A stretch of DNA of 64,000 nucleotides from Alicycliphilus denitrificans_A. Lineage in GTDB: Bacteria; Pseudomonadota; Gammaproteobacteria; Burkholderiales; Burkholderiaceae_C. The stretch's first letter is position 1. Each line of letters begins with the position of its first letter. A model generated the notes under the pieces. It was not told where the DNA came from. It made no database searches and was given only the letters and a program-made list of their open reading frames with translations. The stretch is from positions 1,860,001 to 1,924,000 of the forward strand of contig NZ_CP126238.1 of assembly GCF_044792555.1 (NCBI RefSeq). The letters are read 5' to 3'. This document shows, in pieces, positions 18,228-25,632 of this stretch. Position numbers and translations under genes: made by a program.

Positions 18228-18346
18228 CGCTCCCACCATGCATGCCAGTGGCCCTGGGGGTGCATGTGCTCAACCCCGCAGGGGCCATGGATGGACGGCA
18301 GCCGGGGTGCTGGCGTTCTCAGGAATTTGACGACAAGGAGATGGAG

Positions 18347-19729
18347 ATGAAGATGACCTTGAAGCCCAGCGTGCTGGCCGTGCTCGCCCTGGGCCTGGTG
18401 GCAGGTGGTGCGGCCTTTGCCAAGGCCTCGCCTGATGAGGTGGAAAAACTGGGCAAGACCCTGACCTGCACCGGTGGCGAAAAGGCTGGTACCGCCAGCG
18501 GTGTGCCCGAGTTCACCGGCAAATGGCTGGGCACGTCCACTGGCATCGACTACAAGCCCCATCTGGGCCAGCACCCGGTAGATCCCTACAAGGACGAAAA
18601 GCCGCTGTTCACCATCACGGCCGAGAACCTCTCGCAGTACGCCGAGCGCCTGACCGAAGGCCAGAAGGCAATGTTTGCCAAGTATCCCAAGACCTACCGC
18701 ATGCCGGTGTACCAGGGGCACCGTGATTTCCGCTTCCCTGATTCCGTCTGCGCGTCGGCCAAGAAGAATGCCCAAAACTCCGTGATGAGCGCCGATGGCC
18801 TGAGCGTGGAGCATGGCGTCAAGGGAGCGCTGCCCTTCCCCATCCCTAAGACCGGTCTGGAGTTGGCGTTCAACAACCTGCTGCCGTTCCGCACCTTTAA
18901 CGAAAACACCATCCGCGACAACGCCAACGTGCTGTCGGACGGCACCATTGCCTGGGGGCGTGCGCATAACCGCAGCATGAGCCTGCTCAACACGTCGGAG
19001 GAGGCTGGCAAGCCCCTGGTCGGGCTAATGGCCCAGGGCATGAATGCGACTATCCTGCCCGAGCGCGAGAAGGGCACTGTGGGCGTGAATGCCGAGCCGG
19101 TGGACTTCAACAAGGACAAGCGCCTGCAGTGGACGTACGACCCCGGCACGCGCCGCGTGCGCCAGGTGCCCGAATACGGCTTCGACCAGCCCATGCCAGG
19201 CACGGGCGGCAAGATGACCATCGACCAGGATCGTCTCTTCAACGGATCGCCCATCCGCTACAACTGGAAGGCCGTGGGCAAGAGGGAAGTCTATGTGCCG
19301 GCGAACGCGTACAAAATTCACGCCAACACCGTGAAGTACGCCGATCTGCTCAAGCCCGGCCATGCCAACCCCGATTACATGCGCTATGAACTGCGCCGTG
19401 TCTGGGTGCTTGAAGCCACGCTCAAGGAAGGCTATCGCCATGTGTTCGCCAAGCGCGTGCTGTTCCTGGACGAAGACACGGGCCAGGCGCTGGTGGGCGA
19501 CTACTACGACGCACGTGGCCAGCTGTGGCAGCATGGTTTGATCAACCACTATTACGCCTTTGATGCGAACACCTGGCACGCGGGTACGAGCTTCTACCAC
19601 GACCTGAACTCGGGCGGTTACCTGGCCTACAACCTGTTCCAAGAACGCCCCCAGGGCCCCGTGCTGAACAAGGGTGACATGACGCCGTCCATGTTCACCC
19701 CTGAAGCCGCACGCAACGCGGGCAACTGA
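18347..19729 (+). CDS. DUF1329 outer-membrane-associated protein
   Basis: A 460-residue secreted protein with a clear signal peptide (MKMTLKPSVLAVLAL...AAFA). DUF1329 proteins are LolB/LppX-like periplasmic or outer-membrane lipid-binding proteins, usually found beside DUF1302, a YCF48 protein and an RND exporter in degraders of hydrophobic compounds. The start at 18347 was chosen because AAGGAG (18335-18340) ends 6 bp before it; ATG at 18341 and 18353 are alternatives. With the other members encoded at 22689-27992, a role in moving steroid across the envelope is likely. This is inference from genomic context. Confidence 0.88.
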   Translation: MKMTLKPSVLAVLALGLVAGGAAFAKASPDEVEKLGKTLTCTGGEKAGTASGVPEFTGKWLGTSTGIDYKPHLGQHPVDPYKDEKPLFTITAENLSQYAERLTEGQKAMFAKYPKTYRMPVYQGHRDFRFPDSVCASAKKNAQNSVMSADGLSVEHGVKGALPFPIPKTGLELAFNNLLPFRTFNENTIRDNANVLSDGTIAWGRAHNRSMSLLNTSEEAGKPLVGLMAQGMNATILPEREKGTVGVNAEPVDFNKDKRLQWTYDPGTRRVRQVPEYGFDQPMPGTGGKMTIDQDRLFNGSPIRYNWKAVGKREVYVPANAYKIHANTVKYADLLKPGHANPDYMRYELRRVWVLEATLKEGYRHVFAKRVLFLDEDTGQALVGDYYDARGQLWQHGLINHYYAFDANTWHAGTSFYHDLNSGGYLAYNLFQERPQGPVLNKGDMTPSMFTPEAARNAGN

Positions 19730-19740
19730 CGCAGGTTGCG

Positions 19741-19766
19741 GCTGCCGCAGGCAAGGCTGCGGCAGC
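19741..19766 (+). terminator. Stem-loop after the DUF1329 gene
   Basis: A perfect 10-bp stem (GCTGCCGCAG / CTGCGGCAGC) with a 6-nt loop, 12 bp after the stop codon. It is followed by TTCT only, so it could be a weak terminator or an mRNA-stabilising hairpin between DUF1329 and the next gene. Confidence 0.6.
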
Positions 19767-19814
19767 TTCTGGCGCCTCCACTAAAGGGGGCGATGCTATA
19801 AATAAGGTAGCAAA

Positions 19815-21284
19815 ATGACAAGCTTATCTAGCTGGCGCCGCGGCCTGGCCGCAGGCGTCCTTTTTTTTGGCACAGCCTGCAGCGCGCTGGCGCACGATGA
19901 TGTTGCCGCGGACGACCGCGGCGGCTCCGGCAGCGTCAGCCCCCTGGTGCAAGCCGCGCGCGCGGCGGTGTTCAAGGCCAACCCGCAGCTGCTTCAGTCC
20001 ATCATGCTGGGCGGCGGTTTCGGCTCGGAAATGTCTTACGCCATCGCCAACAGCATGTACAGCCGCGATGACGCCACGGCCATTGCCGATGCGCGCGCCA
20101 AGCTGAAGATCGAGGCCGTGGCCCCGCGCACCTGGCTGCTGCGCTTTCCCATCGTCAACGTCATCGTCTTCGAAACCGACGAAGGCCTGGTGCTGATCGA
20201 CAGCGGCTACGCCCCTGCCGGGCCGGTGCTGGCCGAGGTGCTGCCGACACTCAGCCCCAAGCCTGTGCACACCATCATCCTCACGCATTTCCATGCGGAC
20301 CACGCCTTTGGCGCCTGGGCGCTGCTGGCGCAAAAGCCGCAGGCGCCGCGCATCGTGGCCGAGGAGCGCTTCATTGAACAGATGGAGCTGGACATGCGCA
20401 GCTGGGGCCTGAACGCGCGCAACAACCAGCAAAAACTGGCCGACGTGCCGCGCGACTGGCGCCAGGCCGTGCGCCCCAGCGAGACCTTCCACCGCCAGGC
20501 CACGTTGCGCATAGGTGGCGAGGACTTCGTGCTCACGCACGCGCGCGGCGAGACGGAAGACCAGATCTGGGTGGCGGTGCCCGGGCGCAAGGTGGTCGCC
20601 TCGGCCGATTATTTCCAGAGCTTCCTGCCCAATGCGGGCAACGGTAAGCGCCGCCAGCGCTACCCCGAGGAATGGGCGAAGGCGCTGCAGGACATGGCGG
20701 CGCAGCAGCCGCAGATGCTGCTGCCCGCGCATGGTGCGGCGATCACCAACCCCGCAGAAATCCAGGATCGCCTGACCGCACAGGCACGCATGCTGGGCAG
20801 CATCGCCCAGCAGGTGATCGACGGCCTGAATCGCGGCTTGCGCAAGGATCAGGTGTTTGAGCGCGTGGCCCTGCCCGACGACCTGGCGGCGCGCCCCGAC
20901 GCGCGCGAGCTCTACGTATCGGCGCGCGACATAGGCCGCATGGTGGCCAGCCAGTACACCGGCTGGTGGAACGACATCCCCTCGCACTGGCGCCCGGCCC
21001 CTCTCGCCAGCGAAGCCGCCGAACTGGCCGCGCTGGCCGGCGGTGCCGACAAGCTGATCGCACGCGCCCTGGCCATTGCGCCGGGTAATCCGCCCCTGGC
21101 TGCGCAGCTGGCCGACTGGGCCTGGCTGGCTGATGGCGAGAGCCTGCCCGTGGTGCGGGGTGCCCTGCAGGTCTACGCCCAGCGCGTGGCCCGGCCTCTA
21201 CCCACGCAGGAGGCGCTGGTCTACGCCGAGCACATGGTGCGCTTGCAGCTCAAGCTGCAGGCGCTGCAGGGACAGGTGAAGTAG
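19815..21284 (+). CDS. Exported MBL-fold hydrolase, alkylsulfatase-like
   Basis: A 489-residue protein with a signal peptide (RRGLAAGVLFFGTACSALA). The metal motif THFHADHAFG, the following His of THARGETEDQ and the Asp of VASADYFQS define an MBL fold. The C-terminal half has the helical dimerisation region seen in BDS1/SdsA-type alkyl sulfatases (ARELYVSARDIGRMVASQYTGW). Secretion to the periplasm plus a steroid context suggests hydrolysis of a sulfate or other ester conjugate before uptake. The substrate is unproven. A TATAAA about 20 bp before the start may give it its own promoter. Confidence 0.82.
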   Translation: MTSLSSWRRGLAAGVLFFGTACSALAHDDVAADDRGGSGSVSPLVQAARAAVFKANPQLLQSIMLGGGFGSEMSYAIANSMYSRDDATAIADARAKLKIEAVAPRTWLLRFPIVNVIVFETDEGLVLIDSGYAPAGPVLAEVLPTLSPKPVHTIILTHFHADHAFGAWALLAQKPQAPRIVAEERFIEQMELDMRSWGLNARNNQQKLADVPRDWRQAVRPSETFHRQATLRIGGEDFVLTHARGETEDQIWVAVPGRKVVASADYFQSFLPNAGNGKRRQRYPEEWAKALQDMAAQQPQMLLPAHGAAITNPAEIQDRLTAQARMLGSIAQQVIDGLNRGLRKDQVFERVALPDDLAARPDARELYVSARDIGRMVASQYTGWWNDIPSHWRPAPLASEAAELAALAGGADKLIARALAIAPGNPPLAAQLADWAWLADGESLPVVRGALQVYAQRVARPLPTQEALVYAEHMVRLQLKLQALQGQVK

Positions 21285-21302
21285 TTGCAGGGCGTGAGAG
21301 GG

Positions 21303-21341
21303 GGAGAACAGCTGCCGACTCAAGCGGCAGTCATGTTCTCC
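21303..21341. terminator. Inverted repeat between convergent genes
   Basis: Arms GGAGAACA (21303-21310) / TGTTCTCC (21334-21341) enclose a second pair CTGCCG / CGGCAG. It lies 18 bp past the metallo-hydrolase stop and overlaps the 3' end of the ksi remnant, as expected of a bidirectional terminator, though T-tracts are weak. Confidence 0.5.
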
Positions 21342-21678
21342 TGCCCAAAAATCGCCCGCATAGCCACAATCTTCCCCGCCTCGTTGAAGCGAAAGACATC
21401 GATGGGCTGGATCGCCATGTCCCGCCCCTGCCAGTGCAGGCGCACGCAAAAGGCAATGGCTTCCTCGTTGGCCACGGCGCGCACCGGGCCTTCCAGCACC
21501 ACGTCCAGTTTCCTGGCCAGGGATCGGGCGTAGAGCGCGCGGATCGCCGCGTGGCCCTGGTGGGGCGGGGGGGGCCCACCGGGTCTTCCGCCGTGGCGTC
21601 CTCGGCTTACATCGCCGCGATGGTGTCCAGGTCGCCCGCGTTGAGTGCGGCGATGCAGCGGTGCACCACCGCGTGCAT
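21320..21678 (-). pseudogene. ksi: Decayed Delta5-3-ketosteroid isomerase gene
   Basis: The two halves align closely with the C. testosteroni ketosteroid isomerase (numbering recalled from the known protein). The 5' half (MHAVVHRCIAALNAGDLD) matches residues 7-24, but the catalytic Tyr14 is Cys. At the position of Phe30 (Tyr in the Pseudomonas enzyme) there is TAA. Asp38 survives in AEDPVG. Then a poly-G/C run near 21574-21581 has lost one base, and the rest continues in another frame (QGHAAIRALYARSL ... QPIDVFRFNEAGKIVAMRA), still keeping the Asp99 equivalent. Three independent lesions mean it cannot make active enzyme. It begins 20 bp after the hsdA stop, the expected partner gene. Confidence 0.88.
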
Positions 21679-21698
21679 GGTTTCGGCGCTGGCCGCGC

Positions 21699-22472
21699 TC
21701 AGAACTGCGTGGGGCGCACCATGGCGTCCATGCCGCCATCGACGAAGAGCTGCGTGCCATGCACGAAGCTGGCCTGCGGGCCCATCAGAAAGACTACGGT
21801 GGCGGCGATTTCCGCGGGGTCGGCGCGGCGGCCCAGCGGAGCGACGAAGTCCTTGATGGCCTGGGCGTAGCGCGTATCCTGCAGCCCGGCCTGCAGCAGC
21901 GGTGTTTCCACCGCGCCGGGGGCCACGGTGTTCAGGCGCACACCGGCCTGACCCCAGGTGCGCACGCGCTGGCGCACTGCCACGGTGACGGCGTTCTTCG
22001 AGCCCGCGTAGGCCAGTTGCCCGCCCTTGTCGCCCGCGCCGTCCACGATCTGGCCGGCCTGGACCTCGTCGCCCGCCTGTAGTGCGGCAGCCAGCGGATT
22101 GCGCTCCCAGGGCAGTTGCGCCGATGCGACGGAGGACACCACCACGGCCGCAGGCTGCCGGCCTTTTTCCAGTGCGGGCAGCAGGCCGTCGAGCAGATCG
22201 ACCACACCAAAGTAGTTCACAGACACGGCTTTGGACGCGGGTTGCACCTGTGGGCCCAGGCCCGCGCACAGCACCAGGCCGTCGAGCACGCCGCCGGTCT
22301 GCGCCAGTACCTGCTGCAGCACGGCCTGGCGACCCGCGGAGCTGGAAAGATCGCCGCAGATGTCGGCGTTGCGCAGGTCTACGCCGATGACGCGGTGGCC
22401 TGCGGCCTGTAGCGCGGCCTGCGTGGCTGCGCCGATGCCGGATGCCGATCCGGTGAGCAAGGTGGTGGGCAT
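21699..22472 (-). CDS. hsdA: 3-alpha-hydroxysteroid dehydrogenase / carbonyl reductase
   Basis: A 257-residue SDR, the same length as C. testosteroni HsdA, with the same distinctive stretches: DGLVLCAGLGPQ, VSVNYFG, SSVASA, LAYAGSKNA, RLNT-APGA-ETPLLQAGLQD and the RPTQF C-terminus. The catalytic triad is Ser114, Tyr155 and Lys159, at identical positions. It oxidises 3-alpha-hydroxysteroids (such as androsterone or bile acids) to 3-ketosteroids with NAD, the entry step to ring degradation. ATG at 22472 follows AAAGGAG by 5 bp. It is divergent from the DUF1302 gene. Confidence 0.92.
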   Translation of the reverse strand: MPTTLLTGSASGIGAATQAALQAAGHRVIGVDLRNADICGDLSSSAGRQAVLQQVLAQTGGVLDGLVLCAGLGPQVQPASKAVSVNYFGVVDLLDGLLPALEKGRQPAAVVVSSVASAQLPWERNPLAAALQAGDEVQAGQIVDGAGDKGGQLAYAGSKNAVTVAVRQRVRTWGQAGVRLNTVAPGAVETPLLQAGLQDTRYAQAIKDFVAPLGRRADPAEIAATVVFLMGPQASFVHGTQLFVDGGMDAMVRPTQF

Positions 22473-22512
22473 GGGGACTCCTTTGGTTTCGAGCATGGGT
22501 GAAGAGCAGCAT

Positions 22513-22557
22513 CACACAGGAGAGGGCGCCAGCGCGCTACCTGCAAACGGACGATGG
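22513..22557 (-). promoter_or_regulatory. Possible hsdA promoter with a degenerate operator
   Basis: On the minus strand, CATCGTC-CGTTTG-CAG matches one full half of the island's GTC-N6-GAC operator, with the second half degenerate. TGTGAT begins exactly 24 nt downstream, the same spacing as at the stronger sites. Weaker evidence than the other four. Confidence 0.4.
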
Positions 22558-22588
22558 CCGTGCCGGGACGACTGCGGGAAAGCCTCTA

Positions 22589-22630
22589 GTCTCAACAGAC
22601 GATGAAGTCTTGAGGTGGCGCAAGAACAAT
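22589..22630 (+). promoter_or_regulatory. GTC-N6-GACGATGAA promoter of the DUF1302 gene
   Basis: GTC-TCAACA-GAC at 22589-22600, followed by GATGAA, with AACAAT (22625-22630) 24 nt further on. A second half-like GGACGATGG lies upstream at 22550. Confidence 0.65.
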
Positions 22631-22688
22631 GCAGCCCAGACGGCGCAATGCGCCCACGATTCCATCAATTTTGTGAGGAGACAACACT

Positions 22689-24392
22689 GTGAGCTATTGC
22701 ACCCAACTCAAGCCGGTCGCGGCTGCCGCGCTGGCGGTGGTTCTGGCCGGTGCCGCCCATGCCGGCGAAACCGTGGATCTGGGCAACGATGTCAAGTTGG
22801 ACTGGAAACTGACCGGTACCTACACGGCTTCGCAGCGCATGAAAAATGCCGACCCCATCCTGGCCGGCGCCGCAGGCAGCAACGACGGCGACAACAACTT
22901 CAAGAAGGGTTCGCTCACGGCCAACCGCCTCTCGGCGCTGTTCGAGAGCAAGGTGTACAAGGGCGAGAGCGGCTTCGTGCTGTCGGGCAGCACGTTCTAC
23001 GATGATGTCTACCATCGCAGCAACGATAACGACCCGAACTCCAAAACGGTCAACAAGCCGCCACCGTTCAATCATTTCACCGAAGAGGCTAAGCGCTATC
23101 ACGGTGGCTACAGCCGCTTCCTGGATGCCTACGGCTACACCTCGTTCAGCCTGGGTGACGCCCGCGCCACGGTGCGCCTGGGACGCCATGTGGTGAACTG
23201 GGGCGAGTCGGTGTTTCTCCCCAACATGGCGCAGGCGCAAGGCCCCTTCGATGGCACAAAGGTGGGCGTGCCGGGTACCGAGGTGAAAGACTCCGTCTTG
23301 CCGGAGGATCAGATCTCCATGTCCATCGAGATGAATCCTCGTTGGTCGCTGCTGGGCTATGCGCAGTTCGGCTTTCACCCGACGATTGCGCCTGCACCGG
23401 GCTCGTATCTGAACAGCTCCGACGCCGTGGGTCCTGGCGGCAGTTGCCTGGGGCCGTACGCCAGCATACCGTCCATTCCGGCCATGAGCTATGCGGGCTT
23501 CAGCGGCTGCTCTTTTGGTGCGCGCCGCGCCGACATCGAGCCTGGCAAGACCGGCCAGTGGGGCATTGGTACGCGCTACCGCGTCACCAACGAAACGGAA
23601 GTCGGCGTGTACTACATGAACTACAACGACCGCACGCCGCTGACCGAGATCAATGCGTTCACGCCCGGCGCGCCCATTCCTGCGGCGCTGCAGCCGGCGA
23701 TGGGTGGTCTCAAGCAGATCGGCAACGGCTCGTACCAGGTTCGGTATTTCGACAACATCAAGCTGCTGGGCGGCACCGTCAGCACCACCTTTGGCCCGGT
23801 GTCGGCCTATGGCGAACTGACCTACCGCGAAGGTGCGCCGGTGCTGGTCAATGCCCTCATCGACCCTGCCAAGGGCACGACCATGGCGACGGCCACGCGG
23901 GCGAATATCACGCAGCTGAACCTGGGCGGCTTCTACAACATCGGGCGCACCCCGATTGCCGACCAGGTGCAGCTGCTGGCCGAAGTGTCCGGCGTGGCGA
24001 TCGGCAAGGTGGACAAGCGTGCGGCCGTCGGCTCAGGGGCCTTCCCGCCCGCCTATGGCTTTACGGCCACGGACAACCTGACGTTCCAGAGCAAGAGTGC
24101 GTGGGCGTTTTCGGGCACCCTGGTACTGGGCTACCCCGGCATCTTCGAGGGCTGGGACTTGAATGTGCCCATCAGCTACCAGCAGCAGATCAAGGGACGC
24201 ACCCTGGTCGGCGGCGTGGGGGGCGAGGGCGATAAGCGCTATAGCGTGGGCGCATCCTTCGTCTACAAGGGCAATCTGGCTGTGGGCCTGAGCTACTTTG
24301 GCTACCTTGGCGGCCCCTCGCTCGACATGAAGACAAACCGCTTGCTGGCCGACCGCGATTACCTGTCCCTGACCATGAAGTACACCTTCTGA
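22689..24392 (+). CDS. DUF1302 outer-membrane barrel protein
   Basis: A 567-residue protein beginning with GTG (GAGGAGA ends 8 bp before it) and a signal peptide ending AGAAHA. The body alternates polar/apolar residues as in a beta-barrel and ends in YLSLTMKYTF, with the C-terminal Phe of outer-membrane proteins. DUF1302 proteins accompany DUF1329, YCF48 and RND proteins in degraders of steroids, terpenoids and aromatics, and probably form the outer-membrane channel for hydrophobic substrate. The role is by association. Its own activator-type promoter lies 60-100 bp upstream. Confidence 0.88.
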   Translation: MSYCTQLKPVAAAALAVVLAGAAHAGETVDLGNDVKLDWKLTGTYTASQRMKNADPILAGAAGSNDGDNNFKKGSLTANRLSALFESKVYKGESGFVLSGSTFYDDVYHRSNDNDPNSKTVNKPPPFNHFTEEAKRYHGGYSRFLDAYGYTSFSLGDARATVRLGRHVVNWGESVFLPNMAQAQGPFDGTKVGVPGTEVKDSVLPEDQISMSIEMNPRWSLLGYAQFGFHPTIAPAPGSYLNSSDAVGPGGSCLGPYASIPSIPAMSYAGFSGCSFGARRADIEPGKTGQWGIGTRYRVTNETEVGVYYMNYNDRTPLTEINAFTPGAPIPAALQPAMGGLKQIGNGSYQVRYFDNIKLLGGTVSTTFGPVSAYGELTYREGAPVLVNALIDPAKGTTMATATRANITQLNLGGFYNIGRTPIADQVQLLAEVSGVAIGKVDKRAAVGSGAFPPAYGFTATDNLTFQSKSAWAFSGTLVLGYPGIFEGWDLNVPISYQQQIKGRTLVGGVGGEGDKRYSVGASFVYKGNLAVGLSYFGYLGGPSLDMKTNRLLADRDYLSLTMKYTF

Positions 24393-24410
24393 CGGCAATG
24401 CGGTTTCCCG

Positions 24411-24484
24411 GGGCAGGTGGCTGCAGACCTGCCGGCCCCCTTTTTCGACGCACTCGCGAGCGCTGGCTCCCGGTGCGTTTTTTT
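24411..24484 (+). terminator. Tandem terminators after the DUF1302 gene
   Basis: Two hairpins in series. The first has arms GGCAGGT / ACCTGCC (24412-24433) followed by CCCCCTTTTT. The second has arms ACGCAC / GTGCGT (24448-24478) with an inner GAGC / GCTC pair, followed by seven T. They separate DUF1302 from the next transcription unit, consistent with the new promoter at 24511. Confidence 0.8.
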
Positions 24485-24510
24485 ATGCTTGCACCGGCAA
24501 CCGGGGTGTC

Positions 24511-24551
24511 GTCCTTTTGGACGATGAAATCCTGGGCGCAATTGTCAGAAT
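24511..24551 (+). promoter_or_regulatory. GTC-N6-GACGATGAA promoter of the YCF48-RND operon
   Basis: CGTCC-TTTT-GGACG at 24510-24523 is the exact reverse complement of the 17267 operator. It is followed by ATGAAA and, 23 nt past the GAC, by CAGAAT (24546-24551). It drives the two-gene YCF48-RND operon. Confidence 0.7.
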
Positions 24552-24612
24552 GCAGCGCAGTGGCCCATACCCGTTGAGAGCGCCCGATGGCGCAGCGAAC
24601 AAGGAGACAAGC

Positions 24613-25632
24613 GTGCGAATACTCGTTGGCCTGACCATGTCGGCCCTGATGGCCGTTGCTGCGCTGCAAGCGTTTTCACCCCGGCATACGCCTGCGCTGG
24701 CTGCCACGCGGCTGGCGGTGGAAAAAATCCATTTCAACACCCTGGTGCAGTCCAAGACGGCGCTGGTGGCGGGCGGTGAGCTGGGCAAGCTGCTGTTCTC
24801 CAGGGACCAGGGCAAGGATTGGCAACCCGCCAAGCTGTCGCAGGATCGCCAGGCGCTGATCACGCAGGTGGTTTTTGCCAGCGATGGCTTGCGTGGTCTG
24901 GCTGTGGGGCATGAGGGCTGGATCTTGCGCACTACCGATGGGGGGCAGTCCTGGGCCGAGGTGGCGTTCGACGAGAAGAATGGCGAACCCCTGATGAGCG
25001 CGGCCAACTTGCAGGGCCAGCGCTGGCTGGCTGTGGGCTCGTTCGGCCGCGCCTTGCTGTCGCCGGACGATGGCCAGACCTGGGCGCCCTTCAGCCTGCC
25101 CGAGGGTGTGGAGGACAAGCACATGAACCGCATCGTCGGCTCGGCCGATGGCAAGGACTGGCTCATCGTCGGTGAACGCGGGCTGGTGCTGCGCTCGCAA
25201 GACCAGGGCGAGAGCTGGGAGCAGTTGCCCGAGTTCTACAACGGTTCCTTCTACAACGCCCTGGCCCTGCCCCATGACGGCTGGCTGGTATACGGCATGC
25301 GCGGCAATGCCTTCGTGAACCGCGGCGATGGTCCGTGGCAGCGTGCCGAGATTGCGGCGCCGGCATCGTTTTTTGGCAGCGCCGTGCTGCCCGACGGGAG
25401 CATCCTGCTGGTGGGCCAGGGCAGCCTGGTGGCCACCAGCCAGGATGGGGGGGCTCATTTCACCCTGAGCCGTCTGAGCGGGCGTGCCACGCTGATGGAC
25501 ATTGCTCTGCAGCCCGATGGTTCGGGTTGGCTCGCGTCCGATGCCGGGCTCATGCCCTATAGCCCCGCAGCCACGCAAGACGCTGCCGCACCGCAGGCGG
25601 GTGCATCGGACGTGGCTGGAGCCAAGCCATGA
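24613..25632 (+). CDS. YCF48/BNR-repeat beta-propeller protein
   Basis: A 339-residue exported propeller. Repeats of the DQGKDWQP, DGGQSWAE, DDGQTWAP, DQGESWEQ type recur about every 40-50 residues. GTG at 24613 was chosen because AAGGAG ends 6 bp before it; the longer frame reads through the promoter. It starts with a hydrophobic export segment (ILVGLTMSALMAVAALQAF). YCF48-like proteins next to RND exporters are thought to be periplasmic accessory factors. Its stop overlaps the RND start (ATGA), so the two are coupled. Confidence 0.87.
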   Translation: MRILVGLTMSALMAVAALQAFSPRHTPALAATRLAVEKIHFNTLVQSKTALVAGGELGKLLFSRDQGKDWQPAKLSQDRQALITQVVFASDGLRGLAVGHEGWILRTTDGGQSWAEVAFDEKNGEPLMSAANLQGQRWLAVGSFGRALLSPDDGQTWAPFSLPEGVEDKHMNRIVGSADGKDWLIVGERGLVLRSQDQGESWEQLPEFYNGSFYNALALPHDGWLVYGMRGNAFVNRGDGPWQRAEIAAPASFFGSAVLPDGSILLVGQGSLVATSQDGGAHFTLSRLSGRATLMDIALQPDGSGWLASDAGLMPYSPAATQDAAAPQAGASDVAGAKP

